Translations under genes and position numbers: made by a program
Shown: positions 43,615-54,101 of the stretch, piece by piece
Numbering within the stretch: position 1 is the first letter of the stretch
How the letters are laid out: the number at the start of each line of letters is the position of its first letter
NCBI GenBank assembly: GCA_026770025.1
Contig: JAMXDE010000032.1
Coordinates: 62,001-126,000 of the forward strand
DNA length: 64,000 bases
From: Craspedostauros australis
Lineage: Eukaryota > Bacillariophyta > Bacillariophyceae > Mastogloiales > Achnanthaceae
Direction: 5' to 3'
The notes under the pieces: generated by a model
The model's database searches: none
The model's input: only the letters and a program-made list of their open reading frames with translations
Told to the model about the DNA's origin: nothing

Positions 43615-46600
43615 CTAGCAGTACTCGTCATCCATGCCGAGCTCATCGTTCTCGCGAGCGCGCTGATGCTCCGCCCAAACATCTTCATCCACGACGGTCC
43701 GCCGGATCTTTCGCTGGGTGCGATTGGGATGCGAGATGTTCACTTGGAACATCGTGCGGATGTCCACCTCGTACGTCCACTCCAGCGTCTGCAGGATCAC
43801 CTTCTTGGGTGGCGTGGGGAGATTGAAAGCGTGCTCCAACGCCTCGCGGTGATACAGCGAGTACGGTAGCCAGTACTCGTCCTGCTTGTACTCCCACACG
43901 ACCATCGTTGGAGGCGTTTCTGTCGAATCGGTCGCGGAGGTTGTGCTGCCGTGACCCGTCGCCGGTGAAGATGGGGTGCTGATCGGATGCTGCCTGCTGG
44001 CGGGAGGTGATGGCAGGACGTTGGGTCCTGTCGAGGCTGTCTGCTTCTGTGCGGGTAGTCCATACTCGTCAGCCTCCTCCACTGGAGTGAGCGGCATGGA
44101 CTCCAAGATGGTATCATCCGTCTCACCTAGCTCCATCTGACTAACGTTGCAGTACTCATCCGATGGTGCATCCATCGGTTTCGTGATGACTTGATTGGTC
44201 GGTGAAGGCGGGGATATTGGCACTCTGTGTATTGCTTTCTGCGTTTTCTTCTGCGCTGCCTTGTCGCTACCCTTGTTGGTGAAAAATCCATGCTTCTCAG
44301 CTTCTTCCTGCGTTTCGAACGGTGTCCGCTGCGGGTCTCTTGTCGGACTTGTGTAGTATCGCACGAGACTGTTGGCAACGACAGTCGAGCACGAGTACGA
44401 GTACGACACATGACGACGAAATCGATCGGAATGAAGAAGCGCATTGACAAACGAATGGAAATGGTGTGTGAGTAATTGCGCGCCATACTCTTTCCGACGA
44501 ACATGATGCTGCCACACACCTCGGTGCCACCTATGACGCGCCATGCAAGACACATGGCGTGAAACGCACAAGACGAATCACACACCGAGAAGGAATCGCG
44601 ACGGGCGTTGGCATGCTGCTTGTCAAATGTTCGACCTCCAACATTGAACGTCGCACGCAATCCACAGCATAGCCATTTCATCCAATGTTCCCGACCCTGC
44701 CTCTTGCCTCTTGCCACCACGACATCCTGCAATCACACGAATGCACTTACAGTTCTGGGTACGCGCGTCCGTTCTCATACACCACCCAAATCTTGCTACC
44801 CCCTGATCGACCCGTGACGGTGTTGTACTTCAGATTCGTTTGAGGGTCCACAGGTGGTGCCGTCAGGTTCGCGCACGTGTCCTCGAACTCCTCGCTCTTG
44901 AGGCGGTTCATGAAGATGGCGTTGCCGACCAGCAGCTTCGCGAGGAAGAGTTCGCGTTCGTCCGCCTCGGCGTTCGATCGTTCGTTCGTGTGGAATGGGA
45001 ATAATTTATCCTCCTTGCTCTTCATCTCGTGCGGTTTGTAGGAGTAGCAGTCTGAGTACATACTTTGTTCTGCGAAGTAGATGCCTCGTCTGTGCAATGC
45101 AATGCAATGCAATGCAATGAAGTGCGATGCGTTTGTGCATGTCGGGATTGAAGTATGTCATTTTGGCCAATGGTAGAAGAATAGTACGGATGGAAAGCAA
45201 GATGTTGGTCAGAACATGCGCATGCACACGTTGGATAGTAAAAGCGTCCAAGCGTTCATTCGTTCAATCGCGCAATTGTCCAAGCGATCAATCGTTGGAT
45301 GAGAGCAATCCAGAAGCAATCCAATAGGACTCCACAGCAGAACATGAGCCAAAAACTCACCCCCAGAAGCCCTCCTTGGCGAACTGCATCATGAAGCCAT
45401 CCTGCTGGTCGTTGTAGACGAGCTCCGGATCCAGGCTCGACGTGCCATGCCACGCCAGCCGTTCGTTGGGCTTGATATCGTGCATCTCTAACCGGTCCTT
45501 GTGGAAGCAGTAGTACGTCCACAGGGGCATGTTCTGCACCCTCCACAGCTTGCTTATGTAGGTGTCCGGCATGGTCTCTCTCATGCGATCGTGCACCATC
45601 CAGTAGGTCTCCTCGTCGGGACCGATCTCGTTGAGGACCTTGTTGGATTGCGCCCAATCCGACGGTCTGGTCTGCAAGAGCGCGCGCTTGCCAATGAGCT
45701 CGGCCTTTTTCAACCGTGCCTGATCCACCGTCTCATTCAAACCCTCTAGCGCCGAATCGATCGCCATCTTCTCCTTGAATGCGCGCTTCGCCTTGCGGCT
45801 GCGCCAGTACTTGAAGGTGACGATCGTGAGGAGCAGGCAGACGACGCCCAGGAGGGAGAGCGACACGACCATCGCCGTGTTGAAAGACTTGGACGAGTAC
45901 GGGAAGGTATCCGGCGGGATGACGCCGCATTCCACCTCCGGGAAGCATGCCTCCTTGGGACGGAAGATGCTCTTGCTCAGCCCGGACGAATTGACCTGGA
46001 CGAAGGCAACGTCGGCCCAGACGAGGTTGTAGGGATAGAAGGACTCGCGGCGCAGGTTGAAGAGGGTGAATTGAGGGTCCTTGCGGTCGCCCTCTGCCGT
46101 GAAGCTGACGGGGCCGCTGACACCATGCATCTCCGTTTGGCGGATCAAGGAGGAGACCAGCTTCCCATCCATGCGCTTCTCCTTGGGCAACGAGGAGAGG
46201 GCGGTGGCCATGATGACGAGGACGTCTACCATGTGGTTAGCGGCGTAGTCCGGTAGCTCCGTGAGCGGGTTGTCGGGGTAGGGACGCGCCTTCTTGCGGA
46301 GGAAGTCGTTGTAGAGGGTGAGGAACTCATCGAAGACTTCGTTGTTCTCCTTGTAGGGGATGATGCTGAGGATGCCGGGCTTGTCGGGAACCCATGACAT
46401 GTCGCCGGATGCGAAACCGCGCATCTCGGGCGTGATGAAGATGAGCTCGGGGAAGATGCCGGGCGCATCGCAGGCTTCTTTGGCGTTTCTGTTGATGTCG
46501 CTGATGATGTTGTGGATCTGGAAGGAGTGCTCCTTGTGCGCGAAGAGGAGGACGATGCGCGTGTTGGTTTCTGAATTCTTGGACGGCAGGGTTGCCAGCG

Positions 46601-47726
46601 CTCGGCAGGCCGAGGCGGGATCGACGTTCTTTCGACTCGTGAGGGGGTCCGTCACCAAATCGATCGCCGGGGCCTGGTGAACCACCACGCCGCCGATATC
46701 AGGCTGCTTCCACAATAACCGGAACTGCTCCGCCATGCCGATGGGGAAGGCCGTGTTGGTCGTCATGATGGAGACGTGCTTCCACTTGTACTGCTCCAGC
46801 GCCACGATGAGCGCCCCCACTTGGCCCTTGTCGTTGTCGGGTGCGTTCATCCTGGAAAAGACCGGGAAGCGATAGTCGTCCGTGAGCTCCGCCGAACTCG
46901 CGGACGGTGACATCTGAGGGATGAACTCCAAACCGGCAATGTTGGCGACGGCAATGGAAGAGCTGGAGCAACGGCAGCCGATAACTCCATGGACCTTGCC
47001 GTTGAGCTTGTTGTAGGCATCCCAGTAGCCGCGCATGGCCTGCGTGCCGTCACATCCCGATGCCACAATTTCATAGTGCATCATCTCACCGTCGGGAAAG
47101 AGGTCGTCATGCCACCCGTCCGTGCGGTCGTTGATGAAGGAAAAGAGCGCCTCCGTGAGATCCTCCACCCAAACGAAGTTGTTGGTGTCCATCGCGACGA
47201 TGATGTTGATCTTGTCGTCATCATCGTCGTCTTCGGCATTGAGCGTGTTGTTGCTATGGTTCAGCCTCCTTCTCTTCTGCATGAACTCCATGTCGACGTC
47301 CACATCAAAGTCCACCCCGTGCACGCGCATAGCCTCCGTCCGGGTGGCCGATTTTCGCCGACCCAAGTCTATGAATGGGGTCTGATGCTGCGACTGTCGT
47401 GGCTGCTGAGGCTGCTGTGACGGTTGCCTTTGCGTCTGCGTCTGCGTCTGCTGGTGTTGCGGTTGCTGCTTCTGGCGGACTTCCGCCTGACGTTGATGCT
47501 GGTGCAATGTTGATGACGCACCACTCGTAACATGAGTCCGAGTATGAGTCTGAGTACGAGCAGCGTCTGCTCTGTTCGCTGCATCCTGTCGTTCAAGTGA
47601 CTGCTCCAATACACTGGCTGCGGCGCTGATCGTGCACAATAGACAGCAGAGGGCAACGGAACCCACCCACTTGATGCCTGCCTTGTGCATGGCAGCAGAG
47701 CCTATCTGGCTGGATTCGTCACGCAT
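43615..47726 (-). CDS. Receptor-type ADP-ribosyltransferase: ANF-receptor ectodomain, TM, PARP catalytic domain, WWE (1152 aa)
   Basis: Exons are 47726-45361, 45089-44751 and 44368-43615. Introns (45360-45090, donor GTGAGT; 44750-44369, donor GTAAGT) are both phase 2. Domains in order: signal peptide (13-38, best from the second Met), Gln/His-rich linker (70-115), ANF-receptor ligand-binding domain (about 172-600, with HGVIGCRCSSSSIAVANIAG, IPQMSPSASSAELTDDYRFP and FSRMNAPDNDKG), TM helix (617-640), and a basic stop-transfer RSRKAKRAFKEK. PARP catalytic domain (about 690-908): LWRVQNMPLWTYY, WHGT with H760, then across the first junction GFWG-RGIYFAEQSMYS with Y793, then WVVYENGRAYPE-LLVRY across the second. 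The Glu position of the triad is I889, as in mono-ADP-ribosyltransferases. WWE domain about 1055-1127 (VVWEYKQDEYWLPY, ALEHAF, IRRTV). Predicted role: ligand-regulated ADP-ribosylation at a membrane. Fusion and splicing are read from sequence; activity is inferred. Confidence 0.87.
44369..44750 (-). other. Intron 2 of the receptor ADP-ribosyltransferase gene
   Basis: Donor CT|GTAAGT and acceptor CCAACAG|T. Joining gives AYPEL-LVRYYTSP, restoring the AYPEYL(I/V)RY end of PARP domains. Reading through instead gives an immediate TAA. Confidence 0.88.
45090..45360 (-). other. Intron 1 of the receptor ADP-ribosyltransferase gene
   Basis: Donor GG|GTGAGT and acceptor TTGCACAG|A. Joining restores GFWGRGIYFAEQS, the Gly-x-Gly-Ile-Tyr-Phe-Ala loop with the catalytic Tyr. 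The acceptor tract is made of five tandem CATTG units (45095-45119). Confidence 0.9.
45095..45119 (-). repeat. (CATTG)5 microsatellite in a splice-acceptor tract
   Basis: Five perfect CAATG units on the + strand immediately upstream, in gene orientation, of the intron 1 acceptor. It takes the place of a polypyrimidine tract. Confidence 0.9.
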
Positions 47727-48710
47727 TGCTTGTGCTTGTGCGCGTGCTTGTGCTCAGGAGTTGGACTTGGCACAAAGCGTGGCAAGTCACGGTGAGGTCT
47801 CTTGACCAAAGCTCCGCTTGTTGCCAGCTGCGTTATAGTCGATCGTATGGTATTCCACTCTGCTCTGCGGTCTACTCTATCCGTGGTCAACCTCTGCTAC
47901 CGTATATTCTATTTCAATAGAATACTCTGCAGCTGATGACGTCCTCCACAATTGTTGATGACTGGGTTGTGGCTCTGATGCTCTATTGTGTATCTCTCCG
48001 GAGGGGGCAGAGAGCAGGAGCACCCACGAAGATGACTCAGGTACGACTGTGTTACTAATAGGTCATATAGTTCGATCTATCATACAATTGTGAGGGATAA
48101 TACCACACCACACACCCCCAACACGGCAGGTAGGCAGGTCAGAATGCGGATGTTGCTTGTTCTGATGTGATTCGCTTGTGGCTTTTCTTCCCTCCTTGTC
48201 TCTGTGCTGCCTCTTTCGCGTCGCTGTGTTTTGCTCTTGGTTTCCCAGTTTCTTTGTCGCACTTCGTTCCCTTCTCCCCCAAGACATCCGCCAAAACTTC
48301 ACGACCACGATCTGGAAGTCCATTGAGTCGTCCACACAGCGACATCCACGAGTGGGTCGGCGCGTCGTTGTCGCACACGAAATATTGGCTGCACACATGT
48401 CTCTGTGTCTGTATGGTGCAACATGATGTTTGGTGACCGATACAAATTGCAAATGAAACAGCTTTGCACAGACACAAATCGCAGCACAAATGCGGAAAAA
48501 GGGAGAATCATGACAGCGTAAAATCAAATGGCGATGCAAACAGAAATGACAATCCATGACAGAATCTCCCACAACAAACTTGGGTCATCCAGACTCGTTT
48601 GGATGGACAGTCGGAGGCACCAGACCAACGACAACGACAACGACAACGACCAACGCCAACACCGATAGAAGTATTGTGCATACGAGCACATACAGCCACA
48701 GCGGAAGATC
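47727..48710. other. Divergent promoter region of receptor ADP-ribosyltransferase (-) and coiled-coil gene (+)
   Basis: A TCTGC/TCTAC run at 47856-47880 and a perfect 8-bp-arm hairpin at 47905-47924 (TATTCTAT, 4-nt loop, ATAGAATA) lie 130-200 nt upstream of the receptor ATG. CAACGA repeats at 48625-48660 precede the coiled-coil gene. No gene is recognised. Confidence 0.5.
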
Positions 48711-50240
48711 ATGCCGTCGTCATTTTGGAGTTCGTTGCAAACGAGCAGCGGAGGCATCCCCGAAACCATCAATGAGGAGAGTCCCACCAACGCAGGCGAT
48801 AACGTGGATGCGCCTGTAGCCAACGAGTCTGTCGCAAGCAACGGTTACACGCACAACCATGCAGCTGGCAGCAACACCACGGGTGCCGATGACTACGAGG
48901 CCTTCCTGAAGTCGCTTCACGCAAACACGGACGACGACGGCGTCATGCATGGTGTTCAGGACGAAGCACAGGGGCCACAAGAGGGAGATCAAACCCATGT
49001 GGATGATCAAGACAAGCTGGTCGACGTCGGCTCTTCCGCGACCAATGACGCCTTGCAACCAACTGCTACTGCGATCGTCCCAAGGTTTGAGGGGAACGAC
49101 GGCAGTCATGTTCGTGCTAACAACGGTTCCAGCTTCCAGGAAGACGAAGAACCCGTTGACTACAGCGACTATTATGACGACGACGATGATCATGTTGATG
49201 CCAATTATCAGGACGGCTACGACGAGGCCTATGGTCAGGACTACGATCAGAACTATGACCAGCAGTATCATCAGCAGTCCAACGGCGGGGACGAGTACGG
49301 ACAATATGAGAACATCACTCCGCCTGGGTCCCCGCGATCCAAGTCGGACGGCAGACTGGATGCGAGCCAGGATGATGGTTACGATCAGCAGTACGAACAG
49401 CATTACGAACAGCAGTACGATCAGCAGTACGAACAGCAGTATGATGAGCAGTACGACGAGCCATCGACGCCGGTGCGCAGCATGATCCGGGCATCGTCAG
49501 AGACCAGCTTTACGTTCCTGGGTGACGAGCAGGCGATTCCGGACGAGCTCCGGAAATTGCAGGAGCAGACCCTGCGTCGACGCCGTCTCTTCAATGGTCG
49601 CTTGCACCAGCTGCAGTGCAAGGTGGCGGCTGTCAATGTCATCGTCGGGGAGGAGCAGATGGATTTGCTGCTTGCGACAAGGGACACGATCGGCCGCTCC
49701 GTGGCCAGACCGCTTGAGAATACCATGGAGCATTTCTTGCTGCTGCGGGACTCCTCCAAGGAACGTTCCATGGCCATCCGAACCATCTCCCGGCGCCTCA
49801 CGCGGCTGGAGTGCGATCATGTCAAGTTCATGAACGTCACGCTCTTCGACACCAGACGGGACGAACTGGAGGCCGTTCAGGACAGATTGGAGAATGACAT
49901 TCTCCCAGCGGTAAAATCAGAATTCACAAAGTCCCTCAAGGTGGAAGGCAGCATCGTCAGACGCCACCTCGACATGGTGGGTTCCACGACGCGCCGTTTC
50001 AACGAGGAGGCGGCCAGCAGACGATCCACCGTGGAGCTCGTGCGGCAGCAGGTCCAATCCGTCAAGGACAGAGACCAGCAGCGTCTCAAGGATGCCCTGG
50101 AGCGCATCAAGGATCTGAGACAGCAGCTGGCACGCGAACGGGCGGAACGCCAAAGATCCGACGAGCTGCTCATCCAACAAATCGAGGCCAAGATGTCACG
50201 CATGAAGCGTGCGCTGCTGGCAGTCACTAGTGAGCAATGA
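48711..50240 (+). CDS. Coiled-coil protein with Tyr-Gln repeat, possibly SF-assemblin-like (509 aa)
   Basis: A single exon from MPSSFWSSLQTSSGGIPE. Residues 1-180 are acidic and disordered. Residues about 185-250 are a low-complexity Tyr/Gln/Asp region, ending in repeats of D-Q-Q-Y-E-Q (224-250). A PSTPVRSM linker follows. From about 275 to 505 the protein is highly charged and alpha-helical, with no helix breakers in the second half: VKDRDQQRLKDALERIKDLR, QQLARERAERQRSDELLIQQ. RRFNEEAASRRSTVELVRQQ resembles the rod of SF-assemblin/beta-giardin proteins, which build striated basal-body fibres. This is only a similarity of style. Other coiled-coil scaffold proteins are equally possible. The Y/Q-rich region resembles phase-separating prion-like segments. 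Confidence 0.75.
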   Translation: MPSSFWSSLQTSSGGIPETINEESPTNAGDNVDAPVANESVASNGYTHNHAAGSNTTGADDYEAFLKSLHANTDDDGVMHGVQDEAQGPQEGDQTHVDDQDKLVDVGSSATNDALQPTATAIVPRFEGNDGSHVRANNGSSFQEDEEPVDYSDYYDDDDDHVDANYQDGYDEAYGQDYDQNYDQQYHQQSNGGDEYGQYENITPPGSPRSKSDGRLDASQDDGYDQQYEQHYEQQYDQQYEQQYDEQYDEPSTPVRSMIRASSETSFTFLGDEQAIPDELRKLQEQTLRRRRLFNGRLHQLQCKVAAVNVIVGEEQMDLLLATRDTIGRSVARPLENTMEHFLLLRDSSKERSMAIRTISRRLTRLECDHVKFMNVTLFDTRRDELEAVQDRLENDILPAVKSEFTKSLKVEGSIVRRHLDMVGSTTRRFNEEAASRRSTVELVRQQVQSVKDRDQQRLKDALERIKDLRQQLARERAERQRSDELLIQQIEAKMSRMKRALLAVTSEQ

Positions 50241-52157
50241 GCGATGCGCAATGAGTAGCGCGCAATGAGCGATGAACAATGATTACGATTCGAATGACGC
50301 TGGCATGATGCATTCAGAAGCGAACATGATGATAACAAACGATGTGGGCGTAGTTTATGAATGTGGAAGACCAGTCCAACGCATCCACGAATGTGGCACG
50401 TCAGAAATAACGAGCATTGTACAACGCAGAGCAATCCTCTGCGATATGCCATCGATGAGATGCAAGCCTTGTGAAGGTGCTTCCTTGATCACCATTGTTG
50501 TGTATAGTATTCTGGAGAGTTGCATGTCAGCCTTCAGCGTCGTCATCTTTCATATTGGCAGTCGACGGCTCGGTTCGTGCCCAAGAAACAAGCGAATGCA
50601 ATTGTTGTTCGCTGGTCTGTCGTATGGTATCCACCCACAACACGAGTACGTATCAGATAATATCGCACTCGCAACTGCTCTGCTCTATTCGATTGGATTC
50701 CGCTTTTGTCCATGAAAGAAGTTGTATAGTATGGTCAGCCACGACCGATGCCGTGGCCATCACGATTGCTGTCAATACCGATATGGAGCGCACGTGCTTG
50801 TCGCGTAGCGTGGCCCATTGCCGACTTGAAGGTGCACATGGAGGACCTGTACCAGACATGTCAGATCATTTGTATTGAGGTCACTGCATCATTCTACCGC
50901 ACATAATACTTCGGAGCTCGTCCTGCACAAAGTCGCCCTCATCGTCCATTCGCCCAATTGTTCTTGACGCAGCGATGTCCCCTCCAGCCTTCATTGTTTG
51001 CGCGGGATCATTGCGCCACCCACCTTGGATCAGAATTTCACTGGATGGTAGAGGATGCGAACGCTTGGACATGACCGACACCACCAACAAGGGACCGTTC
51101 GATGTGCCTTGTGGTGAACGAGTTCGTTGATCGTGCGAGAACGAAGATCGTGGAGTGCACGAAGTCGGGTTGCAAGATGTTTACGGCAGGGGTACGACCT
51201 TCGACCTATTCGATGCCCGCTAACTTTCGAAGAATCATGTGTAAGCCGTGGTTCTACTGGATTCATCTCTATCCGCAGGTACGTACGTAGTATTCGTACT
51301 TTGCTAGTGCGAATGGTCACAGCCACAGACGAATATATCCCGCCCATCTCATGATCCAAGGGCGACTGTTTGACTCCGTTCCACCATGTTCAATTGTTCC
51401 CAAAGCCTCTGACGAGCTTTGCTGTCACACAAAATTTGTTGAGAAGCAACGACCACGAACCGCTTGCGCGAAGAGTGGAGGATGATCCACTTCCGTGGGT
51501 CATTCTCACGCAACGTCAAGACAAGAGAGCGTAAATGTAGATGAAGGCGGCGAAAGCGCCTCAAAGACGCCTACGCCAATACTGGGTGCCGTCTATGGCC
51601 ATCCCGGTCTTTGCTTCCCCTCCTTTCGGGACCTCTTCCTCTTGCGGCGTTGTGTCCTCAATGAAGCGAGGATCATGATATACCATCACAACAATCCAAC
51701 CATGCCCAAGATAGTTCAGGACTCTAGCTCATACCCATACGAGTGTGCAGTTCCACCCTCCCATGTGTAGCACGCCACATTACACGCGCAAACGTCAAAG
51801 TAGGAGGCACTCCTGCATCCATCCATCCATGCATTCCACTCATTCATCCATCCAACCATCCTTGGATTTATCCATCTGTCCGTCCACCTCTGGACGTATC
51901 CATGTGGATTCATCTACTCAGCGAACACGGTTCTCAACACGAGTATTCATAGTACGAGCATCCTATTATGAATGGTATTATTCTATTCTATTATATTCTA
52001 TTCTATAACATAATAGAATATATTGTATTACTATAATACGTCGTTGTTGTAAGATGGGTTGTGAGGCAAGCGGCCAAATGGTGGATGACGTTGATCTTGG
52101 CCGATTCTGCTACCACCACCTACACGGACACCAAAAACAGAGAGGTCACACTCGCAC
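50241..52157. other. Intergenic, no supported gene
   Basis: Short open frames occur. One at 51102-51287 (+) ends in CAG|GTACGT, a donor-like site, but I could not connect it to other exons. Around 51966-52040 the sequence is AT-rich with repeated TATTCTAT/ATAGAATA hairpin units. Confidence 0.4.
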
Positions 52158-52910
52158 ATATCCCTAATGACGTTTTGCTTGCGTCCGGACACTTTCTCTA
52201 CGTAGCATGCGTCCGGACGCAAATTGAACGCTCAGTTTGCGTCCCGACGCAAATTGGGCCAATTTGCGTCCGGACGCAAATGTAAGGTCGCCGAAAATAC
52301 CACTTGTACTACTTAAGTCCCATGTTTCTCCACGATGTCCCGTGTTGCAGAAAAAAAAACGGATTTCGCTCCGAAACCCGAAAATGGGCTGTTTTTTTTT
52401 CTGACTCCTTCGAGTAACGCATTTATTTGGCGATTTCAAAAAAAAAAAACCTCGCGATGCAACACGGCGTCATTGGTCATGTCTCAGGGGTTCCTTTCCG
52501 TGCGCCTGTCTTGCTTTTCTGACGTCATGGGATCTGAGGTAATGATTTTTTACTTTTTGATTTCGATGTCATCCACCACGCTCCTGACAACAACACCAAA
52601 ATCCTGGCAAGGGTGTAACACAACAAGGAGGGTGGAGCACGAATCATGATTATTTTTTGTTCAATTACCGCAACTGCAGCGATTATTATCGATGTAAGAC
52701 ATGAGTCATGTCGTGAGTCGAGATGGCCAGCGAAAAAGGGTTTGAAAAAAAACGGCTTCTCATAAAGCGTATTTGGGCTAGTCCTTTGAGTCGCCGATTG
52801 CGTCCGGACGCAAATTGGCCCAATTTGCGTGGGGACGCAAACTGCACCTCCAATTTGCGTCCGGACGCAAGGTACGTAGGCCAGTACCAGGCCAAAATCA
52901 TTAGGGATAT
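52158..52910. mobile_element. Fold-back (long inverted repeat) non-autonomous element
   Basis: The left arm (about 52158-52290) and right arm (about 52775-52910) are imperfect inverted copies. The ends match as ATATCCCTAATGA / TCATTAGGGATAT. Each arm carries three or four units of a palindrome-containing 18-mer (gcgtccggacgcaaattg). The centre is A/T-rich with poly-A and poly-T runs and no coding frame. This arrangement is typical of foldback/MITE-like DNA elements. I cannot identify a target-site duplication with confidence. Confidence 0.7.
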
Positions 52911-54101
52911 TTGTCAGTTCCGCCAAGACATTCTGTTCGCCACACAACGCGTACGATCGACCAGCTATTGTACCCACCAATAAAGAAGTCCCAACAGGTT
53001 TCTATAGATATTTGGGGCAGTTCGTTGTACCTGGCAGGTCAAGGCTGTTTATTGGTTCGCGTCCATGTGCGGAGACTTTTCATGATCAAACCCTCTTGTG
53101 GTGGTGACAAACCGCTGCTGGTACTTGAGGAGTATGGACAGAGAGCGCACAGCGGAACGTTTCTGACACAGATACCCACAAACGTGCAAACACAACGCAC
53201 ACATGCGCTCTCCTGCCCCCTGGCCGTCTCTCCCAACTCCACTATCGGAGACGCTGGACCGAGAAAGGAACAAACACATCTGACGCGGACATGTACGAGC
53301 CACGAGCAAAAGCGAAAGCAAGAGTTGCCGCTAGCTTCGTCCATCATTCACAGTTTGGAACAGCTCTCTATTCACTCGCAGTTCATCGAAGAGTCCACAC
53401 TACGCTTCTTGTAACCTTGTAACCTTGTAACCTTGTAACCTTTCAACATCAACACCAACACCAACATCCTCAGAATTTTAGCATCGATGGAAGAGATCTC
53501 CTCGAATACCCCGGATACAACACGAACTGCTTGGCACGCGCATCACCCTCCCTCCAAAGTCGACGATCGCCAGCGCACCATTGTTCCTCAGTGGAGGAAA
53601 TGAAGGAACCTCGTCGCATAGCAACTATCATGGCTGCCGGTTCTGCACTTGCGGGCAAGAGGAGTGTGCATAATCTGAGGCATCAAGGTGTGCTATTCTA
53701 CGAGTATTGCGGGCACGGCTATCCAAGTCACTCTTGCATTTGGCGTCAGATGGCCATCATCATGAGGCTCGAAGAGACGGGCCGTGGTGCCAAACCTGCT
53801 CGGTACAGGAAGAATGCGCGAACACAGAGGTACATGATGGAAGTTGAAATCAACTACAGCACCGAATGTTGCCATGCTTCGATTCTTTCCGCGGAGGCAA
53901 TGCGTCGCAACGACACAAGTATAATACCAGCGGGGAGGATATTGTTCCCAAGGATTGCTGTGGTACCAAAGTCTGGTACGAGTAAAGAGTATAGAGTCGA
54001 GGAAACTTGAGTGGAACAAGGACATCAGTAAGACAACTCGTGCGATGTCCACGCATACATCCTCGTTCACTGGCGGCTCTATTATCGCCACATTGAGATT
54101 C
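52911..54101. other. Intergenic, no supported gene
   Basis: Only unassigned open frames and an 8-bp tandem repeat (53408-53439). The (+) frame at 53531-54010 starts with a non-ATG codon and shows no known domain. Confidence 0.4.
53408..53439 (+). repeat. 8-bp tandem repeat (cttgtaac)x4
   Basis: Four perfect consecutive units. Confidence 0.95.

Noticed and set aside
42461..47726. Possibility that the CTL, WWE, PARP and ANF-receptor pieces are chance neighbours rather than genes as drawn
   Set aside because: CTL has its own start and stop. For the receptor gene, the TM and the start of the PARP domain share one exon, and both splice joins restore conserved PARP residues in frame.
51102..51290. 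(+) frame MCLVVNEFVDRARTKIVE... ending in CAG|GTACGT
   Set aside because: The donor-like end is suggestive, but no downstream exon in phase with a coherent protein was found.
53531..54010. (+) 159-codon frame
   Set aside because: Starts at TTG, has no family resemblance and overlaps nothing conserved; coding status unsupported.
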